Positions 6,361 to 8,010 of a stretch of DNA of 8,010 nucleotides are shown piece after piece. Numbering within the stretch: position 1 is the first letter of the stretch; every line of letters begins with the position of its first letter. A model generated the notes under the pieces. It searched no databases, had not been told where the DNA came from, and saw nothing but the letters and a program-made list of their open reading frames with translations. Made by a program: the position numbers and the translations under genes. This DNA comes from DATFAS01 sp035254305 (GTDB taxonomy: Bacteria > Bacillota > Bacilli > Aneurinibacillales > RAOX-1): the NCBI GenBank assembly GCA_035254305.1, contig DATFAS010000023.1, positions 1 through 8,010 of the forward strand, read 5' to 3'.

Positions 6361-8010
6361 TTATTTTGGTTCAACTAAGAAATAACCGTTCATTTCTTGG
6401 TGTAGTGCAGAACAGAAGTTTGTACAATAGATTGGGAATGTACCCGCTTTGTCTGCATCAACTTCGATTGTCTTCGTTTCGCCTGGTTGTACTTCCATTG
6501 TCTTATCATAAGAGTTGATTGCAAAACCGTGTGTAATATCTTCATCAAAGTCAATGTTTGTTAAGTGAATGAATACTTTATCGCCTTGTTTAACATGGAT
6601 TTCATCTTTACGTTGTGCTTTATCGTCGAAGATGAACTTCGAACGCATTGCAATACCATAAACATGAACTTCATTACCTTTTCTTTCAATACGTGTATCC
6701 GTTTGTTTATAAACAGCATCTGGGTTCTTCTCATCTTTTGGATATACGTTAATTGTCTTGATCTTATCGGCTTTAATCATCTGTGCATAGTGTGGCTCTG
6801 GATCTACTGGTGCAGATTGAACAACCTTCATCTTATCGCCAGAAAGGTCGATTAACTGCATAGATTCAGGGTGAGAAGGCCCTACAGATAGATAACTATC
6901 TTTCGCAAGCTTGTTAAGAGCAATGATCCAGTGACCATCCGGACTTGCACTATCACCTTCAGCAGCAACAGAGTGACCAGGAGAATATTGAACAGGTACA
7001 CGATCTAGTGTCTTACCAGTGTTCGGATCCCACTTCACGATTTCAGAGGAGATGAACATGGTCGTCATTGCCATACCTTTTTCGTCGAACTGGGTATGAA
7101 GTGGTCCAAGGGCATTCTCTGGGTTCACTTCACGTTCCATAACAGATTCATACTTAAGAACTGGAATTCCATGATCCTCACCAGAGAAATCTTTGTTCTT
7201 AATCGCATCGAATGCCTTCTGGAATGAGAATACAGTCATAGCTGGAGCTAATTTACCAGAAGCAATGAATCTAGTTCCATCTGGAGTTACGTCTACACCG
7301 TGTGGAGACTTAGCTACTGGTACAAGGTAGAATGCACTCTTCACCTTCGCTGGATCAATAACTTTCACACCATTGACATCTTCAGCTTTACCGTCAGCAA
7401 CTAGCTGTGCAGCTTCCTTCCAGTTGAAGAGAAGGATGTAGTCACGGTCTTTCTGTGAAGCATTGATCTCCATGTTTGTTGTAGCTTCTTCAGTATTATA
7501 AGTTGTTACAACTGCCCAATCACCAGAACTCTTCTTACCTGCATCTGACAAGTCATAAGACCAAGGTGGAAGCATTACTTGCCATGCAACTTCTAGCTTC
7601 TTCGTTTGTTCGTTATACTTGACAGCTGACATGAAGCCTTTGTACTTCTGGCTGTACTCATCTAAGGATGCATACTGTTGGCCAACTGGAGCTGAGAAAC
7701 GTGTAGGTAAGAATAAGTAATCTGTGTTTTCTGTTACGAACGCCGCACAGTGAGGTCCTACTGTGTTAGGAACCTTAAGAATATCTGTTGTAGTAAATGT
7801 GTTTAGGTCCATAACCGCAACACGGTTGTTCGCTACGTCGGTTGCGAACATATATCTTCCATCATATTCCCCTTTTGTTTCAGAGAATGCTGGATGGTGG
7901 AAGTCACCCCAAGTATAATCACCAAGCATTTTTTTGGTTCTTTCATCGTAACCATAACCTAATGCAGAATCAGGTGAGAAGATCGGAACAGTACGAATTC
8001 TTCTCATAGA
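6361..8010 (-). CDS. nosZ: NosZ, nitrous oxide reductase (5' end outside window)
   Basis: This is the catalytic copper enzyme reducing N2O to N2 outside the membrane. The reading frame continues past base 8010 (Ser codon at 8008-8010), so the signal peptide and the first beta-propeller part are missing. The 548 residues after the first visible Met start MRRIRTVPIFSPDSA, an internal family motif, so that Met is not the start. Counting from it, the seven CuZ histidines are H37, H38 (FHHP), H86 (GPHC), H236 (SPHGVDVTPDG), H304 (GPLHTQFDEKG), H345 (SPGHSVAAEGD) and H406 (EPHY). The C-terminal cupredoxin domain carries the CuA ligands H493, C528, C532, H536 and M539 in YCTNFCSALHQEM. The usual Trp between the two cysteines is Asn, as expected for clade II, Gram-positive-type enzymes. 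The missing N-terminus prevents a direct Sec versus Tat call. It is the first visible gene of the operon; its promoter lies outside the window. Confidence 0.97.
   Translation of the reverse strand, partial: SMRRIRTVPIFSPDSALGYGYDERTKKMLGDYTWGDFHHPAFSETKGEYDGRYMFATDVANNRVAVMDLNTFTTTDILKVPNTVGPHCAAFVTENTDYLFLPTRFSAPVGQQYASLDEYSQKYKGFMSAVKYNEQTKKLEVAWQVMLPPWSYDLSDAGKKSSGDWAVVTTYNTEEATTNMEINASQKDRDYILLFNWKEAAQLVADGKAEDVNGVKVIDPAKVKSAFYLVPVAKSPHGVDVTPDGTRFIASGKLAPAMTVFSFQKAFDAIKNKDFSGEDHGIPVLKYESVMEREVNPENALGPLHTQFDEKGMAMTTMFISSEIVKWDPNTGKTLDRVPVQYSPGHSVAAEGDSASPDGHWIIALNKLAKDSYLSVGPSHPESMQLIDLSGDKMKVVQSAPVDPEPHYAQMIKADKIKTINVYPKDEKNPDAVYKQTDTRIERKGNEVHVYGIAMRSKFIFDDKAQRKDEIHVKQGDKVFIHLTNIDFDEDITHGFAINSYDKTMEVQPGETKTIEVDADKAGTFPIYCTNFCSALHQEMNGYFLVEPK

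Noticed and set aside
6565..6855. Plus-strand 96-codon frame inside nosZ
   Set aside because: It is antisense to a strongly conserved part of NosZ, and its Phe/Ile/Cys-rich product is typical of a shadow frame.

Overview
The window looks like chromosomal DNA from an AT-rich Gram-positive denitrifier, most likely of the Bacillaceae. The evidence is strong AGGAGG-type ribosome binding sites, two lipoproteins with Gram-positive-style lipoboxes, and a Bacillus-type (clade II, Sec-type) nitrous oxide reductase cluster. The species cannot be named from the sequence alone.

Layout. On the plus strand at the left (73-1494) is a sulfide:quinone oxidoreductase-like flavoprotein. It is followed by a small, apparently frameshifted reading frame (about 1516-1670) and a clear plus-strand terminator (1711-1744). 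The rest of the window (8010 down to 1842) is one convergent minus-strand block: nosZ (5' end beyond the window edge), a nosB-like membrane protein, nosD, nosY, nosF, a YtkA-like lipoprotein and a SurA/PrsA-N-like lipoprotein. A minus-strand hairpin terminator lies near 1766-1812, so the two transcription units end facing each other.

How the genes work together. NosZ reduces N2O to N2 outside the membrane, using a mixed-valence CuA site and a seven-histidine CuZ cluster. All of these ligands are visible except the N-terminal part lost at the window edge. NosF (ATPase), NosY (permease) and NosD (extracytoplasmic beta-helix) are the ABC-type machine required to mature the CuZ site. The nosB-like protein is the membrane protein that commonly follows clade II nosZ. 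From nosB to the YtkA-like gene, every junction is a 4-nt start/stop overlap, and the last junction has a 2-nt gap, so these six genes are almost certainly co-translated. A hairpin between nosZ and nosB could lower downstream expression relative to the catalytic subunit.

Novelty. Most of the window is a recognisable clade II nos operon, and I see no clearly undescribed system. The least explained parts are the two distal lipoproteins, which occupy the place where a NosL copper chaperone is often found; the close association with a sulfide oxidoreductase; and the disrupted small ORF after it. No tRNA, rRNA, CRISPR array or insertion sequence is seen.
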